A stretch of DNA of 64,000 bases from NCBI GenBank assembly GCA_024138025.1, contig JAMXBD010002806.1, positions 62,001 to 126,000 of the forward strand, given 5' to 3'. Of this stretch, positions 48,915 through 61,200 are shown one piece after another. Source of the DNA: Combretum micranthum (lineage: Eukaryota > Streptophyta > Magnoliopsida > Myrtales > Combretaceae). The notes below the pieces were generated by a model. That model saw only the letters and a program-made list of their open reading frames with translations. It was not told the DNA's origin and searched no databases. A program made the translations under genes and the position numbers. How positions within the stretch are numbered: the stretch's first letter is position 1; every line of letters starts with the position of its first letter.

Positions 48915-49590
48915 TTATGTATTTATTGAGAAGGAAAGGTAGTTGTAGTAATATGTGGGTAGTAATTTTATGGAGAGAAAAGAGAGTTTGAAAGAGAAAT
49001 TTAGAGAGAGAATTGGTGAGTTTTGTAGGAAAAATAAGAGTGTGAAAGAAGTGGAGGGAGAGGAGGTATTTATAGAGATCTGTTGGTATAAAGTTGTATT
49101 GGAAATGAAAAATAAGAAATAGGTGTATAGGTAGTATGAAGTAAATTGCAAAAATGTGGAATAGGTGGATAGTAATGAATAGTAGAAATTGTACAATAAT
49201 AGTAGACTAGACAATTAATTACCTATAGTAAATAAAATACTCGTAGTATGTTATATTTGTTATTTTAGCTACGAATAATTACGAAACTGATTTTTGAAAT
49301 TCTTGTATAATTACAAGTCTTTTGGTGTTATCAGAATATTTTTACTACCAGTAACTAATCCCGTTCGGGTTCAAAATGAATCAAATTTTAACAAATCTGA
49401 TCTTTTAAACTATCTTATATTATTTTGAACTATAATCTACCATTAACTTACTTCTATTGTTCTCAGGTTTTGAGCACGGAATTACCAAAGTTAAAACTAC
49501 TAGATCTTGATCGAAGTTACCTTTTGCAATTTTGATTTAACTAGGGTTATGGTTTATTCCAACTTCACCCTAAAAATTAAGGGGTTTACA

Positions 49591-51225
49591 AAAACTACCA
49601 CCATATGCTTTATCTGAATAAAGACTAGACATCTTGCTAACAAGTGCCTTGAAAGGAAAAACCCATGTATCAAGTCATCACACCCATCTAGATGTAGAAG
49701 GAGTTTTAACAAGAATGGAAGTAACGATATAAATGAGAATGAGAGCCACTTGAGAACATCTTCACAAAGAATATGTATATACAATATGCAAGGACAATAG
49801 GTTTGTGAAAAAGATAATGATGAGGAAATTGAAATTGCCATTTTGGAAATTGACGATAGCTACGATTGTGACTCAGTATTAGATTACTCATTTACCTTTG
49901 TTGTTCAAATATTTGCATGTATTGTTAAAACTGAGACAATAGATCATCTGTAAGTGATATCAATAGCATAAATAATAAAAAAGGAACGTCATAGTTAATA
50001 TCTTAGCATAGAATGGGTAAATGTAAGGTCATTTACATAATGATTAGTACAAATCGAACATAGGAACCAGATTAAACCACATCTACCTTGTTGACTCAAG
50101 AACACCCACTTGTTCCTCACTAACAACACAACTAAGAAGATAAGATTACCCGTAATCATCACAACCGTTGGTATAGGCACCACGAGTAGTATAGAAATAA
50201 CAAAGGATATAATTTTCAAGGATGTGCATGGAAGATGGCCGCTCTCATGAGATAATTAGTAACTTTGAAGAGCACTTGAGCTAAGTTCTTTCAAGATTAT
50301 GTCCCACGAAGGACACTCGGTGGAAGAAATGAGTCGCATATAAGCATTGAAAGACAAAAAAGAGAAAGCTAAGTTAGAAGAAATATCAGTAGTAAACAAG
50401 TTTTTGAATGTTTTATCCATTACATTATTTAGATTACCTTTGAAATAGGAAATCGAATAAGTTATTGACTAATTGCTTGAAATGGAACCGATATCTAATG
50501 ATCCTCAATCAAGTTGAATGTGTTAAAGAAGCAACTACTGTAATTGTTAGAAGCTAGTATAATTCTTGAATCAAATAAGAGTAGGGAATACCATCGGTTA
50601 AGGGATGAGTCCAAATGCATACAAGACGAAGGTTCGTGATTCAGCATAGATACCACAAAAATCATAGTTATACCCTTGAGCTTAATGAACGATAGCTTGC
50701 ATAACCTAAGATGTGTTGTTAGTGATAGGAAAGTACCATCACTACGAGTAGAAACGCGGAGATCACAAAACTACAAGAATTTTGAGTATCATTTCGAAAA
50801 GAGAAGCTGATAAGTAAAATGTCAAATACCAAGGTCCTTAACATGACACAATAAAGATCATCCCTGACTATGTGACTTCAACAAAAATGTTACAAGAAGT
50901 GATGTCAAGGCAAACCTATGAATGAACACACCTAAAGAGCAAAAGTACCTACGTACCCCGTCATTGAAAAGTATAACTTTGTACATTTAAGAGAATGTTT
51001 ATAAACATTGAGCGGATCAAAGTTACTGAAGAGGTTATATAAGAAGCGATGACCTACATAAACTGTACACTTAGACAACCTGAAGGTTTAAGGCTTCAAG
51101 AGTCACTACTAGTAATATGGTATGAAGAAAAATAGCTAACAAGTGATATAGAGATAAGATGAGCCAACAAAGGTTCAGCATTAGAGCTCCGAAGGTTTGA
51201 TAATTTTAGCAGAGAGAAAGCACGA
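49591..51225. other. Unassigned, probably eroded retroelement sequence
   Basis: No motif, LTR end or open frame could be recognised. It lies between two LTRs, and may be the decayed interior of the element whose 3' end is at 58104-58222, or a continuation of the gag remnant at 25761. Neither could be shown. Confidence 0.3.
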
Positions 51226-54200
51226 CGAAAAATGCCCTAATCTGCACCTATCTAAGATAGAAATAGTTTAATTGAAAAATAAATAGGGGTTAATTTTGAA
51301 TTACAATTAAAACTTAATTTAAAAATTGAATTTAGATAGTTTAAATAGTCCAAGTAAAACAAACAATGAGTTATGTTAGATAACTTGGTATTGGTAAAAT
51401 AGTAAATAGATCAATTTGAGCTCAAGATTTAAAATATTTCTTTAAATCACCCATTCATATCAATGACTTTTCTTTATGAGTTAAAGTTTTCAATCACTTA
51501 GAATTCTTCATTGATACTTCTTTCTTCTTCAATTTCAAATCTTAAAATCTTAAAACAAACATTTTAAATGTTCTATAAACTTCTAAACCCTTGAATCTTA
51601 GTTAACTTTTATTTTGTTAAATCCTTATAATTTTTTAAATCTACTATTTATTTAAAAATATCATATTTTAAGCTAAACTCAAACTAATTATCAATTTTCT
51701 ATAAATTGGATTCTTAAACTAGATTTGCAAATCAAGACATAAATTACTATGATATAGATTCTCAAATTATTTTCTAATTACTTTTAATAATTACGATAAT
51801 TATCTGAACAACTTAAATTGATACCTTAACTCTTAAATATCTTTTATTTTCTTCTTTTTATTCTTTTCTTTCCTTTTTCCCCTTATCCTATTGTTACCTT
51901 CTCTCCACGTTTCTCTCTCTTCCTCTTATCTTTTTCTCCTTTTCTCTTTTCCTTCTCAAAATTCAACACCAAATCTCATATTTCAAAGATATCATAGGGT
52001 AAATTAATGTTAAAAAAGAAGATAGAAGTAGAATATATATGCATGTAGGAGCAGATGAAGGAGTAGTAGAGAAGATCAAGTTGATTAAATTAGCCAACGT
52101 GTAAGTTTATTGTGTTTATTTATGTTGATGGTTGCGTATGCATGTATATGATGTACCTGAATTAGATATAAGTAGGGTCTGTAATAAAATTGGTAGATTA
52201 GTAAGATATAAACTTGTATATCAAAACCTAAGTTTAAGCATGCATGTTAGAACTAAAATTTTGATAAGATATGAAGTTACAGGAGTTGGTTGATGTTAGA
52301 GATGTGGAGTTTTTGTACATTTGGTGTTGTTAAGTGAGTGTGATGAGTTATATGTTGTTTTTATGATGTTTTAGTTGATATAAGATGTGTAAAAATTTGA
52401 TAAAATGAAGTAAGAAAAACAAGAGAATTTGTAACCCCTTTAAAATCTGATTTATACAATTGTGAAATGGTCCTTACAAGGCTCGAGTTGGGTGATTTTT
52501 TTGGTGTACCGGCATGTAAAGGCCCTTACTGGCCTTTGGTGGAAGTTTTTCTTACAGCTCCATCATGCACTTGCCCATATAGGCCAACACGGCCTTGCAG
52601 TAAGGTGTGTACCCTGTTTCCACCTTTTTAAAAAAGATAATAGTATAACAAGGAAATAAATAAATGAGTTAAATATAATAATGGATACTAGATATATATA
52701 TATATATATATTAATTTTGTATAATTGAAAATGAATTGAGTGAATTAATAGGTTTAGTAATTAACTTGAGTTAACATAGTTTTTAAGTATAAAATGGACT
52801 TAGTTAATAAACTTAAGTTCAACTCGACTTAATAAACTATAATGAGTTAAAATGAATTAGATCAACTAAGTATAATCAACTTAGCTAAGATTAGATTAAC
52901 ATATACATAACTTATAATTAGCTTAGAATAGTATGTTAGGTAAAAACTTAAATATTAAAGAGTACGTAATTTCTAAAATATGATATATCAAAGCTAGGTT
53001 AAGTAAAATGATTTGACAGACAACGGAGAACTGTCCGTATCTTGAGGGCGATCTTCGTAGCCATGGTAGGGTTCTTATTGTTATTCTTATCAAATAAAAA
53101 CATAAAATGGCTGCTTAAAATGAAATTTGATATAAGCTATTCAATAATTGGATTTCTTATATAGTTTAATTTTATTAAAAAGATGTTTGTGTCTGATCTA
53201 TCTTCAGACTTGGCTTCCAATCTACCTTTTGACTTTGTTTAGATTTTAGATCCTCAGGTACGTAGTGACTTGCATGTTATATGGTAGGATAGACATTCTT
53301 AATGAACTAAAACTTAAACTCAGCTTGATAAATTATTATTGGTTGTGCTTGTGTCGTTGAATAGTCTGAGGTGCGATAACTTTGTTCGGAGCCAGGTACG
53401 ACAATATAGTTGCTAAAGCCACCCCTATCATAATGCAATGACATTTATAAGTGACTTAATGCGTAGCTGATGGGGTAAATAGAATCGCCGTAACATTTAC
53501 TTAAGCTTAAGGTGAAGTAACATGATTTTGTTCACGTTTATGAGACTGATTGAACTAAGTGATATTATGGACTGAGATAAGTAAATATATGTATCGACTA
53601 TGACCACTAGATGAGGCTATTTTCCTTTTCAATTAGAGATAGGAGATATATGTAAACCCTTGAAATTTCGGTTAATTTTAAGCTTAATCTTACAATTAAA
53701 AGTCAATCGGAAACCCTAAAGGTCAACAAAAGACTAGTACAAACCTTAGAATTTAGATTCGACATTCTCGTATTCTTTAGCCTTAAAAAAGTAGTTGAAA
53801 TAATTAGTAATAATAGTTCTTAATAATATAAGGAAATGTAAAAATATCAAATTCGCAAATCTTGGGTGTCTTTTAGACCCAAACGGGATCAGCTCTTGAA
53901 AACTATGTCCCAAGCTCAAAATAGTAAAAAATATTCAGATAACACCGTTAGGACCGATTTAATACAAGGATTTCAAAAATATCAGTTTCGTAATTTTTCG
54001 GTAATTTAAAATAATAGATATCGCAATTATACACGTATTTTCTTACTACCGGTATTTTATTTGTCACATCTTCTTTACATTACATTATTTATTACTATTC
54101 TACACTATTGATTTATCTCTATTTTTTGTAACACTTATTCTTACACTCTATACACCTATTATCTTTACTTTTTATGTTTTCCATAACTTTATATTACATC

Positions 54201-54356
54201 TACCTTACATATTGTTACATTTAATTAACAAAAATACAAAAAAAAAAAATCATCTCCTCCTCCTCTCCTTCATGTGGCCAGCGCCCCCTATACTCCCTCT
54301 CTTTTTTTTTTTCAATTTTTCTTTATTTAAATCACTCAAAATTCACTCCTCATTTA

Positions 54357-54366
54357 CCTATAAATA
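54357..54366 (+). promoter_or_regulatory. Probable TATA box of a family B LTR
   Basis: CTATAAATAC is followed by a CT-rich stretch and, about 150 bases later, a splice-donor-like AG|GTAAG. The same arrangement (CTATAAATTCC, CT-rich, AAG|GTAAAC) is at about 59069-59415 in the other plus-strand copy. Confidence 0.55.
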
Positions 54367-56163
54367 CCCTCTTCCTCTTTCACTTCATTCACACATTTAC
54401 TACCTACAAAATTACTCTCCAAAATTTTATCAAAATTTCCTCTCAAAACTCCCAAAATTTCTTCTCAAAACTCTCTTCTACTCATACAAACACTACTACC
54501 ATTCTTACTTTAGGTAAGAAATCTTCTCCAATCTCTCTTACCATGTCATGTAACTTTACATGACCATGGTGTAAGTTTCCTAAACTTGTTGTTTTGAAAG
54601 CTATATACTATGTTCATGTATTGTTCATGTTCATGTTCATGAAAATTTATTTCTTTATTTTTATGTTATTATGTTTTCACATATTATTGTCGATATTATG
54701 CTAACTTCTTATATATATTTCACTAAATATAATTATTACTTATATATAATCTTTAGAGCATATAAGCTCATTTGTTATTTAGTTACTTTCAACTTATGCA
54801 ATTTATTTATTTCTTTTCATACTATTTTAAGACTGGTCTCTAGTCTTAGACTTGTTCTCATCAAGTCAAAACAATCTTTTGTTTTTTTCTTTAATCTTTT
54901 TATGACTAGTCTATTCTTAATCCCGGGATACCTTGATGAAGCTAAGATTCCCAATACTTGATATTTCTATTAACATGCTTATTATATTAATTATTATGTC
55001 TTTCTTATGCTTTCATATTCATGATCATGCATGAACATATTGATCTTTGTCTCAACAAGATAAATAAGGAAAAGTTTTTTTAAATAAAAAGATAGAAGTT
55101 CTTTTCCAAAACAAAATTTTCCATGTAAGAAATGATTTTTCACAAAGACTTAGGAATTTATCTTAGCAAATCTTTTCCAAAAATCTAGAGAAGTTCATCA
55201 TAAGTTATTAGTAACCAAAGAACATAGGAATTTCTAGATGATACATAAAGTAGATATATCACACATACACTTTACATGACCATAAAATGGAAAAAGTTTT
55301 CTTCAAAAGTTAAAATTTCAAAATTCTTTTTTAACGAAAGTTTTACTAAACTTCATTAAGAAAGTTTCACCAATACTCTAGAATATAAAGGAATATACTA
55401 GTTTGACAAAACACCAAGAAAGTTTCTTTCATAAGGATAAAATGATCTTAAGGAATAAAATTAGTAAACAACTTAGGAAATCATTTTAAATAAATGAAAT
55501 AAAGTTTAGGGAAAGTTAAGAAAGTATAAAGTTTGATAGATTTTAACTAGTCTCAAATAGTATTTAGAAACTACCCTATCAATCTCTAGAAATTAAGCTA
55601 TAAGAAACTTAGAAAAAACAAAATCATTCTTTTGAAATTTAAAAGACTAAGGAAATAGAATTAAAAAGGGTGAAAATACTCACTTAAAATAATTTAAGCT
55701 AAGTGGAAAATTTCAAAAATTTCTAGAAAACATTGCTTTTACAAAAATCATGGTTGAGACAACTTCATTAAATTCGTGCATATGATATGAGGCAGTATAT
55801 ATACATTTTAAAGGTTTTTCCAATCGTAATAATATCTACATTTTGGTACAAGTATATTTATATAAAGAAAAGTTTGCAAAATTAAGTTTTGAAAACTAAA
55901 ATTTTCGTGGTGAATTTGTACCCTACGATTTTGGGATTTAAACGAATTTTTATGATAAGAATAACCTTAGAAACATATAGATCTTTTTGAATAGGTAGAA
56001 AACGGTATATTATATGCAAGATTCCGAATTAAAATGTGCAAGTTATGGCCATTTTAAGTTGGATTTTCCACTTATACGAATTTTACCACAACTAGAAAAT
56101 AGAGTTTGACGTTTTGATTAGAAATTTCATGGAATACTCAATTTGGATATTTCCTTTGTTTAG

Positions 56164-56210
56164 AAACCGAGGAGGAGGACGTATACTATCCCGAGGACTA
56201 CTTCAATTGA
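56164..56210 (+). other. Family B acidic micro-exon, 15 codons
   Basis: The acceptor-like TTTGTTTAG ends at 56163. After AA the frame is T-E-E-E-D-V-Y-Y-P-E-D-Y-F-N-stop. Phase and length equal those of 61088-61134 and 26955-27003. A GTGAGT donor-like word follows near 56230. The first exon is pyrimidine-rich and contains no ATG, so translation is not explained. Confidence 0.45.
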
Positions 56211-56570
56211 GGGAGTATTGTCATAGTCAAGTGAGTCTACTTCCCTTATTTTTCATGCTTATGTTTGTGCTTGTACATTTAGTTACACTAGACTTAAGGA
56301 AATATAAAATTGAAAATGTATGTAACATGTTGAAAGAATATTAAGTATATCGAGGCACGCAATGCTTGTAATAAATTGTATGTTTATTAGCACATTGAAT
56401 TGTCTGAATTCGGTTGATCACTCGCAAAAAATTAAAATATAATGGCTAGGTTATAAATAAAAGTTGATGTATGCACTTCATAAGTTGAGTCACATTGCAT
56501 TCGCTATTATACAATTGGTGGGATAAGTGTATGGTAGTGGTGGTAGGCATAACCTATGTATTATGTATGT

Positions 56571-56665
56571 GGCGAGTAGGAGCTGGTAAAAACAACATAA
56601 ATTGATGGCTAGTAGGAGCTGGTAATAACTACATGTTTTTTATGGCGAATAGGAGCCGGTAAGAT
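56571..56665. repeat. Private tandem repeat, 3 units of about 36 bp
   Basis: Units GGCGAGTAGGAGCTGGTAA begin near 56571, 56607 and 56644. The array occupies the same LTR position as the unrelated 34-bp array at 32386-32506. Confidence 0.7.
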
Positions 56666-58103
56666 CTATAGAAATGTTTTTTTTCAAAGAAGTAATGGCT
56701 GTGATGGACCGGAATACCTAACCCCAAATGAAGGGCGTAATTCATTCAACATATGATTCTCGGAAAATCATATGTCTTGTATGCTCATGTGCTTGTTGCA
56801 TTACATTTGCTTGACTAATAAACTTGGTTATTATTTTGTTTTTAGTATGATTATTGAGATTATACTCACTAAGTCCATAAGCTTATGCCCCTATAGGTAT
56901 TTGTATTCACAGGAACACCTGTTTTTGTACCTGAGTCTCCTCTTATCCACGTAAGTTTTCTTTTGGAAGCTTTTGAAAGAAATGGACTTGAAGAGTTAGA
57001 CTAGAATTCCTTTAGAATATTTTGATGTAGTATTTAAGTTATTGTAAAGACTGTTAGTTATTTCGATCCTTGAAGTTTTAGCGGGGGTATGCTCTTGAGA
57101 ATCATATAATAGACTTTTAATTGTTATTAGTATGATCTATTTTATTTCTAGATTCTTGTATGTTCGATATTACTTGCTTAAACCACACTTTCCAAAAGCA
57201 TCTTCTATTACCGTGTTAGACGCCTTACATGTAATACCAAGACTTTCGCTTGACTAAGATAGTCATTTTTAAGTCTTGATATTATATGTGGCAGACTATT
57301 ACGTTTAGGGTACCCTTCAGGGCATGACAATATAGGTATTTGGGCTGCCTATATCAACCCTCTGAGCAACTGTTGTTACTTAAGACCGCTAGGTTCCTAG
57401 AGGCTTGCTTCAAAGTGTGAATACTCCAGTGTTGTTTATTTTGCTTTAATTTAAAGATAATAAAGTATTGTTATTGTATCGCATGTAGCTAAGCTTGTAT
57501 ACCATTTTGTGTGTGGTTATGTTATTGTGTACTGGGCTTTAGCTCATTATTGTTGTTGTTGTCTTCTTTCCAAGTGTTGTTTTGATGAATTGATGTTTGA
57601 TGATGATGTGTTGATGATGAATGACTCAGGTTTTGGGCAATACTGGAAGATTTGTTCGAGTGTGAGTGGGTTAGGATATCAGGATTTTATTTTATTTTCC
57701 TTCGTTTAAAGCTAGATTTATTGTTTGTAAATATGCAATATTCTTTTAAGAGTTTGTAGGAGCCTGAATTTTGTAATTCAAGCTCTTAAGTTTTTGTTTT
57801 ACCATCATGATATATTCTTTGAAATAGAATACATGATGATATGTTTTATTTAAGAGAAAGATTTTCTACTTACAAGAATAGATTTTGAAATGTTTTACGA
57901 AGGTTTTTATTTATCTTTATGAATCCAGTTATTTTCAAAAATCTGAACAAACAATTTCAAAATTTAAAATAGAGTAACAAATGTTCAGCATAAAGAAAAA
58001 ACTCATTTAAAGAGGCCTGTACATAGAAGACTTTAGATATTATACATAGCTGGGGGATTTGACTTGACTGAATTCTAGATATAGGGTAACTTGGGTCTTT
58101 ACA

Positions 58104-58222
58104 TGATAAACCTCAAACACAAGGAACACCAACAAGATATGATACAAGTACTCTCACCTATTCAACGAATCAAGTACACGTATCAAGTTTTAAGGTAAAA
58201 AATTTCTTTAAGGGGGATACGT
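58104..58222 (+). mobile_element. 3' end of the interior of a family B element with polypurine tract
   Basis: AAATTTCTTTAAGGGGGATACG lies directly before the LTR start TGTAAGCC. It resembles the ...GACGAAATTTCTTTAAGGGGG end that precedes 3' LTRs in plant chromoviruses. It fixes the orientation of family B and suggests that the LTR to its right is a true 3' LTR rather than a solo LTR. Confidence 0.55.
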
Positions 58223-61200
58223 TGTAAGCCTATAGATTTTTTGATATCTTAAATGAAAACCCTAGAACTAATATTGAAACTAGAACCCTAAAACTGATCG
58301 AAGTTAAAACTAAACACTAAAAACCTTAGAACGGATCAGATAAAGATTCAACAACTTTAAGATATAAGATGATTTAGGCAAAGCTTGAAACCTTAAAGAC
58401 AAGTAATTTGACAAAAAACGTATCACCATCAAGATGATTTCATATACTATGACCTAAGCAATCTGATTCAACCCTAAACCCTAGAAACGTTAAAACAGAT
58501 CCAAACCAATCATAAATCCAAGAAACCCTATACAATATTAGATAAGTCAAATAACCCTAAATGTCCAATGAGTATAATGGCAATAGAAAACCCTAAATGC
58601 CAAACCTTAAGAAAATGAATGCCTTTAAAAATGGAACAAAAATCTTATAACCATTCAACTTGGAAATCCTGTGCTAAACAATCCATCTATTTGATCACTA
58701 ATACAAAAATCGAGACTATACATTTAAATAATATTTAATAATAAAATATAAGAAATAATTTCCTATAATATAGTACTAAATTATCGAGTCAAAATTTCAT
58801 GAATTAAACAAACCATTCCCATACCCGATCACTACACGTAGATCAAGATAAGATCATTGATAACAATCAATAATAAAATATTGTTAAATTATTTTTCTAA
58901 TACCACAATTTATTTTATTGTATAATAGAAACATTAGTAGAACCAAACATTATGCGTATCGTATTTTCTATTGGTATAATTTTTCATTTCATTTACTATT
59001 CACCTCAATCAACTTTACGTTACATGCACTTCCTCTTTCACTCTACTTCTCAAAGAAGTTTAAAACCTCTATAAATTCCCCATTCCATCTCATACTCTTC
59101 CCACTTCATAAACTTTACATTCATTCTTTCTCTCTTTCTTTCTTTCTCCTCTCCCTAAACCAGCACTACTTCCCTCATTTTCTCTCCTTCACTTTTCTTT
59201 TAGTTTTCACTCCCATTTCACATCTATTATTACTCCTTTACTCCCTCATTTCTCATATTTTTACACATATCTTCTTGGACACTTCAAAAGCTCTCTCAAA
59301 TTTCTCTCTTTCTCTCCCTCTCTCCATCACCACTCTGCCTCCCCATTTCTCTCTCTTTTGGCTCTCTCTCTCTTTAGTACACACATACACATATTTTCCT
59401 TGTGTTTCATTAAGGTAAACACACTAAACAATATCCCCATGTTATGTTTATGGTCATATGTGTATGCCTTTGTGCATATTCCATAGAAAATTCCCCATGA
59501 TGCATGATGCTAGGGATGAAAGATGCAAGGCATCATACTTGATTTTAAGTTTATATTCTTTTTTTTTTATTTTCATGTAAACTAATCTAACTTTTATAGA
59601 TGTAACTATATATAGGTATATCTATATACTTTTTAGAGCATATTGCTCACTAGTCTAATATTTTATTTATTTCATATTATTTACATTTCAAGCAATTTAT
59701 TTTATGCAAATAAGACTAGTCAATTTCTATTCTTAGACCTGTCATATTTAAGTTCGAAAGAGACTTATTCATTTCTAAGTCTTGGAAAGTCTTGTTTAAA
59801 TTAAGTCTCAAGGAGCCTTGAATATGATCTAAGACTCACATCTTTTATTTTGTTATCTTTATGTTCTCATTTCTTGTTCTTATCAATCTTTTACTTTATG
59901 TTCACTTTAATATTACAACATTCACAAGTTTAATTTTTATGTTCATGTTCATAAAATGCTCATAGTAGTGTTGTTATATAATGCCAAAATAACTTTTGAA
60001 AATAAAATGCTATGATGGCCAAAAGTTTATAAATTTTAGGTTAATAACAAAGTGATGATTTTGAGATTATCACTATATTCACTCACTAGTTTAGAGGGTT
60101 TAGCATAATATGGGAAATTCATAAGGTTATGAAGCTCTAACTATTGATAATTCTTTGTTATGTAAAATATTTTCTAAAACTCATTTTCAATATATGGGAA
60201 ATCCCTTGTTAAAAGAAAAATTTGGAAACAAAACCATCCCCCTATTCTCTTGATAATGTCGTGACCTATAAGTATAAAAATGAGATGTGCAACTTTGATT
60301 TTTTTTCTTCCTTAAATCTACATGATTTTAATGCTTATGAATAATAAACCAAGAAAAAAACTTTACTCATAATTTTCCTATGAATGTTGAGGCCTTGGCA
60401 TGGTTTTGAAAAGGTGCAACATGAAAATTCTTTTCTTAAAATCAGATAAGGGGTAATGTTTCAAAAAATAAATTATCAAATGAAAATTGTTTAAGAAATT
60501 CTTAACTACACAAAAATTTTCAAAAGAAGTAAAAAAAATAAAGAACCTCATTTTCAAAGTTGAATCACCCATTTATAAATTCCTAAAAACAAATTTATAT
60601 TACAAGGTTCTCTAGTTTTCTAGCCATGAACTTAAATTTCTTAACTTCACTATACATATTACTTTAGTAGAAATTCCATTTTGGGAAACATCACTAGGAT
60701 CATGTATGTTTTCTAAACTATTATCATGTTTCAATTATGTTTAAGTATAGGAATAACAAATACTTGACCTTGAGAGTCTAAATCAAGTAAAACTTTTAGA
60801 AAATGTCAAGATAAATCTAAGAGGAAGTCTATGCGCAATCTGAACCCACTGATTCCAATACCTAAATAACCTTATATACTGGAAATAACCTTAGAGATGG
60901 ATAACGCTTTTGAAGTAGGTAGAAATCGACTACTCATATGTGAAATTCGGAGTTAAAATGAAAAAGTTATGGCCAATTTAAAGTTAAAACTTAGTAATCA
61001 GGAATTCTACCAAGAACTAGTTTACTAGAGTAAAAATTTAGATGAGATTAATATGAAATACTCACTCTAGATATTTCTTTTATTCAGAAGACGAAGGCAT
61101 TGAAGTTCCCTCCCCAGAAGATAAGTTTGACTAGGAGCACTCAACCATGGCCGGTGAGTTTTATATCTTAATTTCGTTACCTTATATGTGCTTTTAAAGT

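Larger units (their letters stand above)
25962..49590 (-). mobile_element. Family B solo LTR (minus), interrupted by two later insertions
   Basis: The termini are TGTCATGCCCC at 25962 and GGGGTTTACA at 49590. On the minus strand it runs TGTAAACCCC to GGGGCATGACA. Flanking words AAGAC (25957-25961) and AAAAC (49591-49595) differ at one base. The LTR is present in three pieces, 25962-27383, 44889-46176 and 48915-49590. It is broken by the chromovirus 27384-44888 and the solo LTR 46177-48914. Its own length is about 3.38 kb, close to the other family B LTRs (3449 and 3679 bp). The orientation follows the polypurine tract beside the copy at 58223 and the TATA/leader direction. Confidence 0.8.
53651..57329 (+). 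mobile_element. Family B solo LTR inside a family A LTR
   Basis: It begins TGTAAACCCTTG and ends GGGTACCCTTCAGGGCATGACA. The perfect duplication ATATA lies at 53646-53650 and 57330-57334. Length is 3679 bp. A TATA box (CCTATAAATACC) is near 54357, followed by a CT-rich leader and the donor TTTAG|GTAAGAAATC near 54513. The acidic micro-exon is at 56164-56210, a private tandem repeat at 56571-56665 and the palindrome at 56750-56774. Confidence 0.93.
51226..58103 (+). mobile_element. Family A LTR (plus), interrupted by a family B solo LTR
   Basis: The start CGAAAAATGCCCTAATCT aligns with family A starts (TGAAATACCCC..ATCT) but has lost TG. It ends GGGTCTTTACA at 58103. Internal landmarks include the GACAG..CTGTCC block near 53017-53040 and the sequence after 57330, TATAGGTATTTGGGCTGC..ATATCAACC, which joins to 53650 once the insert is removed. 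The remaining length is about 3.2 kb. No primer site follows, so it is a solo LTR. The flanking duplication is not clear. Confidence 0.75.

Noticed and set aside
49591..51225. Possible retroelement interior
   Set aside because: No protease, RT or integrase motif could be read on either strand, so no coding call is made.
54212..54517. Plus-strand frame of 101 codons
   Set aside because: It lies over the TATA box and leader of the family B LTR at 53651. The coding appearance comes from the CT-rich strand.
58918..59418. Open frame of about 166 codons
   Set aside because: It runs through the pyrimidine-rich leader of a family B LTR. Composition is almost only S, L, F, T, H and P codons from CT runs, and no homologous protein is known to me.
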